Shown here piece by piece: positions 33,480-43,481 of a stretch of DNA of 64,000 bases (position 1 is its first letter; every line of letters starts with the position of its first letter). Both the position numbers and the translations under genes were made by a program. The DNA is taken from the NCBI GenBank assembly GCA_922989275.2, contig OV277857.1, positions 116,116,231 through 116,180,230 of the forward strand. The letters are read 5' to 3'. The notes beneath the pieces are model-generated. The model saw nothing but the letters and a program-made list of their open reading frames with translations. It searched no databases and was not told the origin of the DNA. Source of the stretch: Gari tellinella. Taxonomy: Eukaryota; Mollusca; Bivalvia; Cardiida; Psammobiidae.

Positions 33480-34012
33480 TATAGTCATACTGTCAAATGC
33501 ACTCAATTTGTATACATGTATATGTATACATGTGTACACATATATACATATACATAGATACCTATCCTACATTAACTATAATACATAGCAAGAAAGTATT
33601 TGGTGGTGGAATGTCCTCTAACGAAACGAAACAAGAGGAGTCTTCTAGGCACTGTTGCCATAACAACCAAGGTGTTTGCACATGTATATGTATACGCCTG
33701 CACATAAAGTTCCGTACATGCACCAATGCACAAACACATATACCACAACTTTGGTGTCCGGACATATATAATTAATATTAAATTTACATTAATTAATCCT
33801 TCAAACCCTCAATGTGTATAGTATACATATATATACATACACTCATGTATACACACATTTATACACATATATACAACTCCGTGTTTATGTCCATATATAA
33901 ACATACCTTAATACAAGTATATATGTATACAAACACATCAAATTACTTGATATGTATACTTGTATCTCTAACAGTATTCACAAATGTACAGATCCATACA
34001 TGCAACACAAGT
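33480..34012. repeat. TATACA-rich low-complexity DNA
   Basis: Long runs of TATACATGTATATGTATACA-type sequence with short unique islands. Open frames of Tyr/Ile/His-rich residues here (for example HIYTHIYTHIYN-like) are composition artefacts. The region may form several alternative hairpins because the repeat is nearly self-complementary. Confidence 0.7.
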
Positions 34013-34072
34013 TAACAAATGAGCTGTCCCCGAGCAACACCACCAACCCGCAGCTGACTGGCTTCAAAGAGA
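34013..34072. repeat. Partial unit of the LINE-flanking repeat
   Basis: GAGCTGTCCCCGAGCAAC, CCGCAGCTGACTGGCTTCAA and AGAGATTATT correspond to the start of the repeat unit seen at 34.39 and 34.65 kb (AAGCTGTCC, AGCCAGTCGGTTTCAA, AGAGATCA). The LINE tail begins immediately after it. Confidence 0.5.
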
Positions 34073-34155
34073 TTATTATTATTATTATTATACCAGATTT
34101 ATATAGCGCTCTTTTCACACAGGGATTGTGCGTTCAAAAGCGCTTTACATGAAAT
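34073..34155 (-). repeat. CR1/L2-like LINE 3' tail
   Basis: On the minus strand: TGTAAAGCGCTTTTGAACGC, AGAGCGCTATATAAATCTGG, then a (TAA)n microsatellite at 34073-34097. A conserved stem-forming AGCGCTTT/AGCGCT segment before a trinucleotide tail is typical of CR1/L2-type LINEs. Related tails occur on the plus strand at 25.44 and 53.73 kb. Confidence 0.7.
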
Positions 34156-34384
34156 AACACATATGTACCTATGTACTGAAATAAAACATGATAAACATAT
34201 AAAAGACAGCCCCCAAAAAGGCGATCACACTACCCCCATCAATCAGCAATGAACCAACCGGCTAAAAATTGCCGACCAATAGAAATAATAGCAGAGCGCC
34301 CAATGCAGGCCATCTAATGTAACATAACTAGGAAAAATAGCATGCGACCATAACTTAAAACTCTATAGAAGATCAATGACATGA

Positions 34385-34835
34385 TTAAAAATGGTGAAAG
34401 CTGTCCAAGAATTATACCACAGACCCCGCCAGCTGGTTTCAAAAGAGATCAGAGCCATATCCCTACCATCAAAGATCCACCAGACAGGCTCTGGTCAACG
34501 GTACAACCCCAGAACTAAAAATTAGACCCATAACATATACAGAATGAACACAGCCTTAGGGTAGCAGTCATCTACCCTCTCCACCCAACACCCGCGGGAC
34601 CTACATGTTCCATGGCTGAAATTACACCCTTACTTTATCAAACACCAAGATAAGAAGCTGTCCCTGAATTATACCGCAAACCCCAAGCCAGTCGGTTTCA
34701 AAGAGATCAGGGGCAATCCCTACCATCAAGATCCACCGAAAAGGCATGGGCAAACGGTACAATTCCAGAACTCCCATTTAGACCCACAATATCTACAGCA
34801 AGAACATAGCCCGGAGGTAGCAGTCATCCATTTCC
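34385..34835. repeat. Two imperfect tandem units, about 275 bp apart
   Basis: The blocks AGCTGTCC(A/C)(A/T)GAATTATACC, AGCC(A/-)G(C/T)(T/C)GGTTTCAAA, CCCTACCATCA, AGATCCACC and GGTAGCAGTCATC(T/C)A occur in the same order from about 34397 and from about 34657. A further partial unit begins at about 36423 (GGGGCAATCTCTACCATCAA, GATCCACCGG), on the far side of the LINE reverse transcriptase. They may be LINE 3' non-coding repeats or a local array into which LINE fragments were inserted. Confidence 0.6.
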
Positions 34836-34844
34836 TAATGTGTT

Positions 34845-36442
34845 CTAATAATAAATATTAAAGAAGTGTGTTTTCAGACGTTTTTGGAAGACTGCAACTG
34901 AGCTCGCATCTCTGATGGCTGATGGTAGAGAGTTCCAAACTTCACCAAACGACTTCTCGGCAATACCAGCGATACTGATTTACTCGCAGACCGCAACTCT
35001 CTTCGAGGTCTATACACGTCCAGCATACTAATAATGTACATTGGAGAATCATTGCACATGGTTTTGTATGTGAGTGTCAGAATTTTGAATTCAACTCTGT
35101 GTTGAACTGGAAGCCAGTGAAGCTCCTTCAAGACTGGAGTGATGTGATTGTACCGAGGAGTCCTGGTAATGATGCGGGCTGCTGTATTTTGCACACGCTG
35201 TAGTTTTCGTAGTGAGTTTTGGGGAATTCCATATATCAGTGAGTTGCAGTAGTCAATTTTTGATGTGACCAGATAATTGACCAAAGTCTTTGTAGCTTCT
35301 GGAGAAAGGTACTGTCTAATATGACCTATTTGCCGCAGCTGTGCGTAGCTAGACCTGCACACAGTGTTGATGTGCTGTGTCATATCCATTTGGGAATCAA
35401 ATCTAGCACCAAGGTTGTTCACCCATAATGACGGTTTGATTTTAGAGTTTCCCACTTGAACATGAAAATCTCCGGGAACGTTAACCTTTTTTTGAATGAA
35501 ACAGTATGACCTCAGTTTTGTCAGTGTTCAGCTTCAACATATTCTGGTGCATCCATGAGACTATGTCTTTTAGACATCCTTCGACTTTTGAAAGGGCTTC
35601 TTGTTGACTAGATGTGTCTTTAGGCTTAAATGACAAGTATAACTGTGAATCATCTGCATAGAAATGATGATCCAGATAATGATTTCTGCAAATTGAGCCG
35701 ACAGGTTTTGTGTACAAGATGTAGTTTTTGGGTCCCAAGAGCCCTGTGGCACACTATATTTCATTTGAACTGGGGCAGATAATTCTCCATCTACTGCGAC
35801 TGTTTGGTAACGGTCATTCAGGTATGAGGTCATCCACTTAAGTGGGTTTCCAATGATTTTGAAGTCTTTTTCAAGGCGATTGAGTAATGTTTCATGATCA
35901 ATTGTGTCGAATGCGGCTGATAGGTCAAGCATCACCAGAATTGTGATTTTATTCTTATCAAGATATTGCAAGATGTCATTTTGAACTTTAACAAGAGCAG
36001 TTTCTGTAGAGTGATGCTTACGATATGCTGACTGATGTTGTTCATGCAGATTGTTTGTGGCCAAATGGGACTCAATGCGTCTGTCTACAACTTTTTCTAA
36101 TACTTTGGAGAGAAATGGCAAATTTGATACAGGCCTGTAGTTCTTAAGATCATTTGTATCGAGATCAGGTTTCTTCAAAAGAGGTCTTACATGCGACTTT
36201 TTGAGTTCTTTTGGAACATACGCAGATTCCAGCGAAGAGTTCACAATTTTTGTTAATGACGGTAGGAGCTCGCTAAGGCATACCTTTAAGAGCCATGTAG
36301 GCATTGGGTCGAGTTCACATGACTTACATGGGGATGCCTTGACAATCTCCCCGATTTCTGCTGCTGTAGCAGTGTCAAAACTTTCTAAAGAGCTCATTGA
36401 ATGCAACGTTTCTGTGATGACTGGGGCAATCTCTACCATCAA
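34845..36442 (-). pseudogene. CR1/L2-like LINE reverse transcriptase, frameshifted
   Basis: The protein is read on the minus strand in three frames. From 36442: NYRPVSNLPFLSKVLEKV (residues 101-118), STETAL (145-150), the catalytic LDLSAAFDTIDH (172-183) and VPQGS (231-235), then a frameshift near 35740. The second frame has FYADDSQLYLSF, supplying the catalytic Asp pair, and ends at 35481 after a frameshift in an A-run near 35490. The third frame (35455 on) has LGARFDSQMDM, CNSLIYGIPQNSLRKLQRVQ and PVLKELHWLPVQHRVEFK, the C-terminal region of this LINE group. A last shift near 34950 leads to WNSLPSA, KTHFFNIYY and a stop at 34845. The endonuclease domain is absent (5' truncation at about 36430). 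Non-functional. Confidence 0.9.
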
Positions 36443-36588
36443 GATCCACCGGCCAGGTAGCAGGCAAATGGTATCAACAGAAGCAGTATAGAACTCATAT
36501 TTTCCTGATCACACACCTGGTACCAACTCATTTTCAAATTTTGTAATAAGATGGCACTTATCATTGTTAATGCTACAGAGAAAGGCAC

Positions 36589-37562
36589 AAATAAATACGA
36601 AAGACTCAAGCAGGAAACGTAACACAAACAATACACCCACCTCTCAAGCTGAACACACACACACAGTCATACCACAACAAACACACACACACACGCAATA
36701 CCATTCCTTCATCTACACACTAAATAGAAAACAACACGCAAGACAAACATAAAGCAAAGTGAATATAGGAGCCCGCCTTGGTACGGTCAGTAGCAATCAA
36801 TAATTAACAATTAACACCACAACAAAATCTTTCTTTAAATCACCTTTTAACATTTTAATCAATGCGCATTTTAGCGCCATGCTGGGGGGTTAAACCTGGG
36901 TTTAGGGGCGCCCAACCTCACACTTATCTCCTATATTCACCTATAAAGACAAACAGTGTACATAAAATATAAACCCTGTTCCACAACCTCACAATCAAAA
37001 AGACCGCCAGCACAGTAAGTAAATACATGTAAAACATTTAGCAAAAATTCTATGACAAGATCATTAGTAACATGGGAAAGAATTAAACATTCAAGCCCGT
37101 GTTAAAAATAACCCACTATGGCAACGGTCAAATTGTACTCAAGCGACTAGTCTGTAGTTACGAGTAACTGTAAGACATGGAAGGGTCCAGGGTACGACAG
37201 AGAGGGAGAGAAAAGACAAAGCACGAACATCCGACATAACTCTCCCGGTTAAGGACGGCTTTAAAGATACATCATCATGTAGTGCTAAGCCCTGTCTGTC
37301 GTCGCACAACCAAAGAGGAAAGCATAGTTATCAATTGTAGATTGATCGATAACCAAACGTGAAGTGCGTAGCAATATAGTTGGATCATAATCTTTTTTGA
37401 GGAAAAATCTAATACGTTTCACAAATAGGTTTTGAAAATGTATATGTCCAAGAATCTTACGAAGTCTGTAAATCACATCACCATAAAACTCCGGATGTGA
37501 AATACCTTGCCGCAGAAAAGACTTTAAGTTACATTTATACTTGTTAATGAGAGGAAGATTAC
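36589..37562 (-). mobile_element. Penelope-like element, 3' third only
   Basis: From the 5' side on the minus strand: the C-terminal end of the reverse transcriptase ORF (NLPLINKYKCN onward, see separate entry), the same GGGCGCCCCTAAACCC 3' segment and CA/GT-bearing terminus as the 11.35-14.3 kb copy. It is clearly the same family. It diverges from that copy abruptly at 37562 (AGAGGAAGATT is the last shared block), marking the 5' truncation. Between the ORF end and the terminus it has about 50 bp more than the first copy, which the 26.1 kb copy also has. Confidence 0.85.
37285..37562 (-). pseudogene. PLE reverse transcriptase C-terminus
   Basis: An uninterrupted C-terminal piece of about 92 residues: LPLINKYKCNLKSFLRQG, then HPEFYGDVIYRLRKILGH, DYDPTILLRTSRLVID and a stop at 37285. 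It keeps a leucine codon where the first copy has TGA (12251), so it helps identify that stop as a mutation. The open frame continues about 30 codons upstream into unrelated flanking DNA, which is fortuitous. Confidence 0.8.
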
Positions 37563-37693
37563 AAACTCTTAGAATAGCAAAATGCAAATAAATACCTGAA
37601 GCCTTGTTGATGACGATATTACTAACATTTCCGAACAGTCTGGATCCAGCCAAAAGGGGGTAACTCGGCGTCTAACCAAGATCAAAATGTTAC

Positions 37694-38712
37694 TTTCTTA
37701 CATAGTCTAAACTTTTCAATTTCACACACAAATGTAGAAAGCAATACCTGGTAGCTTTCGTCCGAGTACTTCGGACTTCGTCAGCCAACTGTTCTGACAT
37801 CTAATTGGGGATTAACACCGCTCGAGGCCTTCGTGAGCGATGTTAATGTTGAGTCCCAGATGTGCGGAAGATTGTACCGGCCCCCGTCCCTGTTTAGGGC
37901 TGGTTTGTGAGCTCTTATGTATATCGATTCTTTCACCCCCCGTTCAAACCATGAGGGTTCTCTGTTTAGAATAGTCACTGATTCAAGAGAAACATAATGT
38001 CCTGGCGAGTCCTTGTGAATATGGCGTGATACCTCACTTGTACTGGAGCTAGGCCGCCTATGCTCCATGAACCTAGCTTTCAAGTTCCTCTCTGTTTCCC
38101 CGATGTAATCCTGGTCACACTGATCTTGTTCATGTCCTTCACATTTGATATGGTAGATTGGGCCACATATGTCCTGTTTCTTAGATTTTTCCTTGGGGTG
38201 CACTAGGGTTTGTCTAAGTGTCCTATGGGGCTTAAAACATACATTTATGCTGTGTTTGCCAAACACCCTTCTCAAGGTTTCAGATTTTCCCTTGATGTAT
38301 GGTAGGACAATGTTGCCTTTAGAGTCTTTCTTTCTAGAGTTTGTTGTTTTAGTTTTATTTCTTGTCTTTGAGAGTTTGGCTGTCACTTTCTTTATCGCCC
38401 ACTTGGGGTAGTTACACTTTTGAAGGGCATTGTTGACGTGGCGTATCTCGGTTCCCAGATCCTTTTGGTCGGATGTCACTGTTTCTGCCCTCTGATGCAG
38501 GGTACGCACAACACCTAGTTTGTGTTCCTCGGGATGCGCCGACTCAAAATTTAAACAACATTAACATCGCTCACGAAGGCCTCGAGCGGTGTTAATCCCC
38601 AATGAGATGTCAGAACAGTTGGCTGACGAAGTCCGAAGTACTCGGACGAAAGCTACCAGGTATTGCTTTCTACATTTGTGTGTGAAATTGAAAAGTTTAG
38701 ACTATGTAAGAA
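37694..38712 (-). mobile_element. PLE C-terminal fragment framed by 155-bp inverted repeats
   Basis: The segment 37694-37851 reappears inverted at 38557-38712 with only a few differences. Shared words include TTTCTTACATAGTCTAAACT, CACACACAAATGTAGAAAGC, AATACCTGGTAGCTTTCGTC, AACACCGCTCGAGGCCTTCG and AGCGATGTTAATGTTG. The left copy is the natural 3' end of a Penelope-like element, since its ORF runs into it. The right copy abuts the 5' side of the truncated ORF in opposite orientation. Penelope-family elements are known for such inverted or tandem partial copies. An inner palindrome TCCGAGTACTTCGGA lies in each repeat. Confidence 0.8.
37781..38509 (-). CDS. GIY-YIG endonuclease domain of a Penelope-like element
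   Basis: The 242-residue frame starts within the tail of the reverse transcriptase (LHQRAETV ... HVNNALQKCNYPKWA, residues 4-38). It carries a basic linker (43-65), LRRVFGKHSINVCFKPHRTL (79-98) and then a GIY-YIG nuclease: CGPIYHIKCEGHEQDQC (115-131, Cys/His residues typical of PLE nucleases), YIGETERNLKARFMEH (135-150, catalytic Arg146), the likely metal-binding Glu194 in GVKESIYI, and LNRDGG. The domain is uninterrupted. The reverse transcriptase proper is missing, cut off where the inverted repeat begins at 38557. This is the C-terminal-endonuclease type of PLE, a lineage different from the element at 11.35-14.3 kb. It is unlikely to be expressed as a full protein, although the domain itself looks intact. 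Confidence 0.9.
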   Translation of the reverse strand: MRTLHQRAETVTSDQKDLGTEIRHVNNALQKCNYPKWAIKKVTAKLSKTRNKTKTTNSRKKDSKGNIVLPYIKGKSETLRRVFGKHSINVCFKPHRTLRQTLVHPKEKSKKQDICGPIYHIKCEGHEQDQCDQDYIGETERNLKARFMEHRRPSSSTSEVSRHIHKDSPGHYVSLESVTILNREPSWFERGVKESIYIRAHKPALNRDGGRYNLPHIWDSTLTSLTKASSGVNPQLDVRTVG

Positions 38713-38879
38713 ATGAATATTACCACACAGTTAAATATCCATAAAAAAAAAAGATCAAAATTAGTTGATACGTGTGTCGGTGTTTCTTCGGTTAAAAGGC
38801 TGGAAACTATCTTTGAGAAATGAAATACAGACGATATTACAGTATCGAACAGTTAAATCTTTACCATGTCAGTGACAAG

Positions 38880-39125
38880 TTAACCCTTTGAACCCTAATC
38901 CCGCATATAGGCGTCCTTTTCAAACAGTATACATGTGAAAAGTGCACTTGTCCTATGCAAACAGTGAATACCCAGATCAGAGGGCTCCTTATGGAGCCCT
39001 CTGATCTGGGTCTTCACTGTTTGTCATAATGCAAAACATTGACAAACCCTAAAAAGTCAAAAATGGACTAGACTCAAATGGAAACTGGGATTGTCCATTT
39101 TAAGTTTCAGGGAGGAAATAGTTAA
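38880..39125 (+). mobile_element. Type B hairpin element
   Basis: Almost identical to the 5982-6232 unit: TTAACCCTTTGAACCC, CCGCATATAGGCGTC, TACATGTGAAAAGTGCACTT, hairpin 38957-39023 (AGATCAGAGGGCTCC arms, TTAT loop), AAAATGGAAACTGGGATTG-like block (here CAAATGGAAACTGGGATTG), GGAGGAAATAGTTAA. The left hairpin arm reads GTGAATACCCAG against TGGGTCTTCAC on the right, one of few unpaired differences. Confidence 0.8.
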
Positions 39126-39135
39126 AGGGTATTTA

Positions 39136-39203
39136 CAAACAGTGCAGACCCGGATCAAACGATGCGTACCGAGGCATCTGATCTCGGTCAAAACTGATTG
39201 ACA
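39136..39203. repeat. Degenerate GATC hairpin
   Basis: ACAAACAGTGCAGACCCGGA, CAAACGATGCG and the right arm GAGGCATCTGATCTCGGTCA, AAACTGATTG pair imperfectly. It lies about 10 bp beyond the type B unit and is followed by words of a type A unit (ATTTTTAACGTTATACG, GGGTTAA at about 39300), so a separate decayed unit spans about 39121-39302. Confidence 0.55.
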
Positions 39204-39749
39204 CTCGGCTTTAACCTTGTTATATTAGAAAACGTATAATTTTTAACGTTATACGTTTTACAGACTACAATTTCTGAGGAACGATATTAATGTTTAAGGG
39301 TTAATGCTGAGTGCCTAGACTAAAATTTTCCTTTTCATCAACCAAATAATCTAATATTTTACCTTCAATCAGTATGAGAATCTAATTATTTTTACAGACT
39401 TGATATATCAATATGCTCACATATGTCTAATAGTTATGATGTGAATGCACGTAATAGAGATCCTGTTCAAAGTTACAGTCTATGGTCATATAAATGAGGA
39501 CAAACAGTACACACACATTTGAAAATACATTGATTCCCGTTTAATAACACTTAACACAAGAGCAATGATAGAAAATAAACTATCTTTGAAAAATAACATT
39601 TTTTTCTTATCTGAGTGGCAAACAGTATGGAACATGGTCAAACGCCTTAAAGCCCGCTGTCTGCAATAGACATAATGGTTTACCACAAACATGTTTTACT
39701 TGGGAAAAGGACAGTATCTTCTCTACTGTATGCAGGTTGGGCACATTTA

Positions 39750-40990
39750 TTTTGATAGTGCTGTGTCCGTCGTCCGTCGTCGTCGTCAACAATTTCTTCA
39801 AACGACTTCTCCTCCTAGACTACTGGATGGATTTTTACCAAACTTGGCAGGAATGATCCTTGTATGGTCCTCTTTCACAGTTGTAAAAAAAGTTCTGGTC
39901 CGTTGCATATGTAGGTCACAGGAGCTAAAAAGATATTTTTTCAAGAAAAAAATTAAAAAATCTTCTTCTCGGAAACCACAGTACCCTGAGCTTAGATATT
40001 TGACACAAAGGGGGTCTTACTTTTACATAGAGTTATATATATGTATATATGGTTCCGGTCCGTTGCACATCTAGGTCACAGGAGCTAAAAATAGCTTTTT
40101 TCAATTAAAACTTCAAAATTCTTCTTGTCTGAAACCACAGTACCTTGAGCTTAGATAGTTGGCACAAAGCATTATCTTTAGGACCTCTATCAAGATTGTT
40201 CAAATTATGTCCCTGGGGTAAAAAATGACCCCGCTATGTACTTTTACATAGAGTTATATAGTGAAATCTTCAAACATCTTTATCTCTGAAACTAATATGG
40301 CCAGAGCTTTGATCAATATTTGGTATGGTGACACTTCTAGAAGCCCTCAACCAATTTTGTAAATATGGTTCCGGTCTGTTGCATTTCTAGGTCACCGGAG
40401 CTAAAAATAGCTTTTTTCAATGAAAACTTCAAAACTCTTCTTGTCTGAAACCACAGTACCCTGAGCTTAGATATTGGGCACAAAGCATCGTGTTCAGGTC
40501 CTCTATCAAGATTTTTAAATTATTTCCCTGGGATTAAAAATGATCCCGCCCCGAGGGTCGTAATTTTTACTTCAAAACTCTTCTTGTCTGAAACCACAGT
40601 AGCCTGAGCTTAGATATTTGGCGTAAAGCATCACCTACTGGTCCTCTATCAAGTTTGTTCAAATTATGCCCCTTGGGTCAAAACGGCTTAAGCCCTAGGG
40701 ATCTCAGTTTTACATAGAGTTATATAGTGAAATATTCTTCTCTGAAACTATTATGGCAAGAGCTTTGGTATTTAGCATTATGAAGTGACACTTTTAGATG
40801 TTCTTTACCAATATTGCTGAAATTGTTCAGGTCTGTTGCATATCTTGGTCGCATTATGTACAAAATATTGTCAGAATACTTAATTTTCAAGTTCATCAGC
40901 AAGATATTTGAAATAATGTATCTGGGGTAAAAAATGATTCCACCCCAGGGGTCATGTGACCCTTGTGTTGGTTTTTCCAGGTGGGCGATA
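39750..40990. repeat. Long internally repetitive element
   Basis: After a CGTCCGTCGTCGTCGTC run come repeated blocks: ACTTCAAAA(C/T)TCTTCTTGTCTG, AAACCACAGTACC(C/T)TGAG, CTTAGATATTTGGCACAAAG and AAAAAATGACCCCGC, at about 39970, 40130, 40435 and 40575. The spacing is about 145-160 bp with one double interval. GGTCCGTTGCATATGTAGGT and TTTTACATAGAGTTATATA also recur. It closes with AGGTGGGCGATATTTAGGCC and GCATGGGCCTC. From memory, closely similar sequences are abundant in bivalve genomes. No protein-coding content; the frames within are artefacts of the repeats. Confidence 0.6.
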
Positions 40991-41049
40991 TTTAGGCCCG
41001 CATGGGCCTCTTGTATAACATATAGTGGGCTCCTAACGTTATGCACATA

Positions 41050-41200
41050 TATAGGGGATCATACATTATTGCTAAAACTATTTCTTTTATTTCAATCAGT
41101 TTTCAGCCAGATAAGACGCCGAGTAACCCGTCGTCTGATCAAGCTCCAAGCTGTTTATCACCGATATATTAATAAACAGTCATAATTTCAAGAACAATTT
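41050..41200. repeat. Type H hairpin remnant
   Basis: A hairpin at 41096-41158 (CAGTTTTCAGCCAGATAAGA, CGCCGAGTAACCCGTCG, TCAAGCTCCAAGCTGTTTA) has the AACCCG-type loop seen in type H copies at 48.7 and 51.7 kb. The flanks are too eroded to confirm the ends. Confidence 0.45.
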
Positions 41201-41444
41201 TATTTTCTCTAATTTAATGAAGTACAGTTGCATTTGAACTGGAAATAATAACTCTTCGCCACTATGCATTGTACTTATTTCTCAATATTTTGAAACCACA
41301 ATGTTATATTAACCAATTAACTCATCATTCGATACAACATGTACGCCTTTTTAAACCTTTAATTTAGTCATGCACTGAAAAAAAAGTTCAAATTTATAAA
41401 TAGTCATTGACCTGTACCATAAGAAACATTTTCTATATTCTTGC

Positions 41445-41582
41445 AGTTGGTAGCTTAAAATAGGCAGAAAGTAAAGCAGCGCAGAATGTGCCTTAATGTG
41501 CATTCTGCTTTACTTTCAATCAGCTTTAAGTGGTCACCAGTCTTCACGACAAGAAACGGGCTATATAGGGGTAATGGGTTAA
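41445..41582 (-). mobile_element. Type E-like hairpin fragment
   Basis: AGCTTAAAATAGGCAGAAAG and TAAAGCAGCGCAGAATG face CATTCTGCTTTACTTTCAAT and CAGCTTTAAGTGGTCACC, followed by GGGTAATGGGTTAA. This is the hairpin and TTAA-end of a type E unit on the minus strand; the remainder of the unit is missing. An extra GCAGC is present in the left arm only. Confidence 0.55.
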
Positions 41583-41610
41583 GCATAGCGTCTTCTTAAG
41601 AAGATGTCAT

Positions 41611-41680
41611 TGGCAAATAGTGTACAACCTGATGATACGCCGCAATTTGCGGTGTATCATCAGGTTGAACACTGTTTGTT
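41611..41680. repeat. Variant hairpin with TGATGATAC arms
   Basis: Left arm AACCTGATGATACGCCGCAA, right arm TTGCGGTGTATCATCAGGTT, flanked by AATAGTGT and ACACTGTTTG. Both arms carry TGATGATAC where the usual module has AGATCAGAC. The pairing is retained although the sequence differs from the common form. Confidence 0.7.
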
Positions 41681-41819
41681 ATTTCACATAAAATGCTCTA
41701 TGGAATAAACAAACACTGAAGTTTCTTTAGGTCACTTTATTACAGCAAACACAAAAAGGAGAGATAATGGCAATGTTCATGCATAAATTGGTAACATTTC
41801 ATAAAAATTGAAAATGTTA

Positions 41820-42061
41820 GGAGCCCGCTTCATAAAACTTCGTACCACAAAAACGGTCGTAAGTCAAAACCTTAAAACACATTTAATTGCTGATATCTCT
41901 ATCTAATCCTGTCTTGTGAAATCTCTTTGGAATCGTCTTTTCATGACGATTCCAAAAAGATATAACAAGACAGGATTAGATGGAGAAATTAATAATTATT
42001 GAGACTTTTATAGTGTGACTTACGACAGCATTCGTCGTACGAAGCTGTATAAAACGGGCCT
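41820..42061. mobile_element. Type D MITE, best copy
   Basis: GAGCCCGCTTCATAAAACTT and GAAGCTGTATAAAACGGGCC are the ends. CGTACCACAAAAACGGTCGT and ACGACAGCATTCGTCGTACG lie just inside. The core foldback is TCTAATCCTGTCTTGTGAAA against TATAACAAGACAGGATTAGA. It keeps all blocks, so it defines the family. Confidence 0.75.
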
Positions 42062-42213
42062 CTGTTTCTTTTCATTGTCTTATCTTTTAAAAATCTTTAA
42101 AAAAAATTAACTGTTTTCGAAAAGACAATTCCATCAGAAAAAAGTGAAAGCATTGTGGTACTGAGTGTCAAACCCCGAACACTTGAAATTACTTTAGCCG
42201 ACATAGTTTCTAC

Positions 42214-42441
42214 TTAACCCATTGCATGCTGGGTAATATTTGGCGGCCATTTTAAAATGTCGTCTGCAGCGGGTATAACTCAAATATTTGCAAAATATTT
42301 AAGCAGTTTCTGATAGAATATTAACTTAGCAGCAAACAGTCTTGATCTCAGATCAGGCCCCACAATGTTGGACCTGATCTGAGATCAAAACTGTTTGCCT
42401 AGAGATTCACCTAAAAGTGTTTCCCGCATAAAATGGGTTAA
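42214..42441. mobile_element. TTAA-bounded element with private hairpin
   Basis: Ends TTAACCCATTGCATGC and CATAAAATGGGTTAA. The hairpin at 42332-42399 pairs GATCTCAGATCAGG on the left with CCTGATCTGAGATC on the right, between CAAACAGT and ACTGTTTG. No other copy in the window has the CTCAGATC arm, yet both arms have it. AATGTCGTCTGCAGCGG near the left end is the usual CGTCTGC block. Confidence 0.7.
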
Positions 42442-42999
42442 GCGAGATCAAGCTATCGAAATGTAACTAAACAAAATGGGGTTAATTCGACTTAAAAGTA
42501 TTCGAGTTATCTAAGTATTTACTTGTACTTGATTTTAAAAATCAATTCAAATCTTTTAAACCAGTTGTGCTGTTTGGAAAAGTTCATCTCTTGATCTGTC
42601 ATATATATTCGTGTTTGGGCTCTTTCACTTTTTATGTCAAACACTATCGTATTTGTAAAATATATTAAGTCGGAATACTTGAATTTGACGTGCATTTGCA
42701 GTCGATTATATTTTATTAGACGATTACATGGTGGTAATAGGAACCATATGTCCTTAAAACTCTTTATAAGCGTTCCGTAGAATTACACCTGAATAAAGTA
42801 AACGAACGTTTTTGTGGTCGAACATGGGGTATTAGAGGTTATACCGAATACATCACATTCCTATAATGACAATTTGTAAAACTATTAATTTTGAGCAATT
42901 ATGTAATAATATTAGCCTAGAACAGTCCTCTACAGTGCTTTAAACATGTAGTGTTGTCGTTTCGATTAACCCTTTCGGCGCAAATTTTTTCGAGAGGCT
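42442..42999. other. Gene-free stretch
   Basis: A faint type G trace lies at 42440-42530 (GCGAGATCAAGCTATCGAAA, ATTCGAGTTATCTAAG). A TTAACCCTTTCGGCG end sits at 42966. Nothing coding. Confidence 0.4.
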
Positions 43000-43125
43000 T
43001 TAACCCTTTCACCGATATTTTGTTGTCTGTTTCATTACTGTCTACAAACGTTTTCAAATTATATTTAATATGGTATGACTTAACCCTCATCCGGACCTTG
43101 CAAAAACTTCCATTTTGAGACTTTT

Positions 43126-43142
43126 GGGGTCCATTGGACCCC
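43126..43142. repeat. Palindromic site 1 of the piggyBac-like element
   Basis: GGGGTCCATTGGACCCC, a perfect dyad. It lies about 42 bp inside the left end. The equivalent site near the right end is 45936-45952, about 17 bp inside. Such mirrored dyads near transposon ends often bind transposase; this is inference. Confidence 0.8.
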
Positions 43143-43464
43143 ATTGTGCATTTTTGTTATTTTTCTATGTCAAGATAGGCATTTGTGACATAACTGGTGC
43201 CGCATTATAAATTGGTGTGTTTATTCTATATTGTAATGATAAAACTGAAACGTTGCGCTCACTGTTACCATAGCAACCAATGACCATAGTGACACAAAAA
43301 ACAACGTTTTTTGTTGTAAAATCGAATCTAATAACTTTTGCAGAAAATGTACAGATTGGGAAATGTGGATATATTTATGACTAGATATACCTTTTGTGAC
43401 ATTAATGGTGTATCTTATACTGAACTATGTAAACATTTAGAAGAAAATGACAAAAATATGGTTG

Positions 43465-43481
43465 GGGTCCAGTGGACCCCA
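43465..43481. repeat. Palindromic site 2 of the piggyBac-like element
   Basis: GGGGTCCAGTGGACCCC, the same dyad with a different middle base, about 380 bp inside the left end. Confidence 0.8.

Noticed and set aside
33497..34015. Tyr/Ile/His-rich frames
   Set aside because: They come from TATACA low-complexity DNA.
36201..36491. 96-codon plus-strand frame
   Set aside because: Antisense shadow of the LINE reverse transcriptase.
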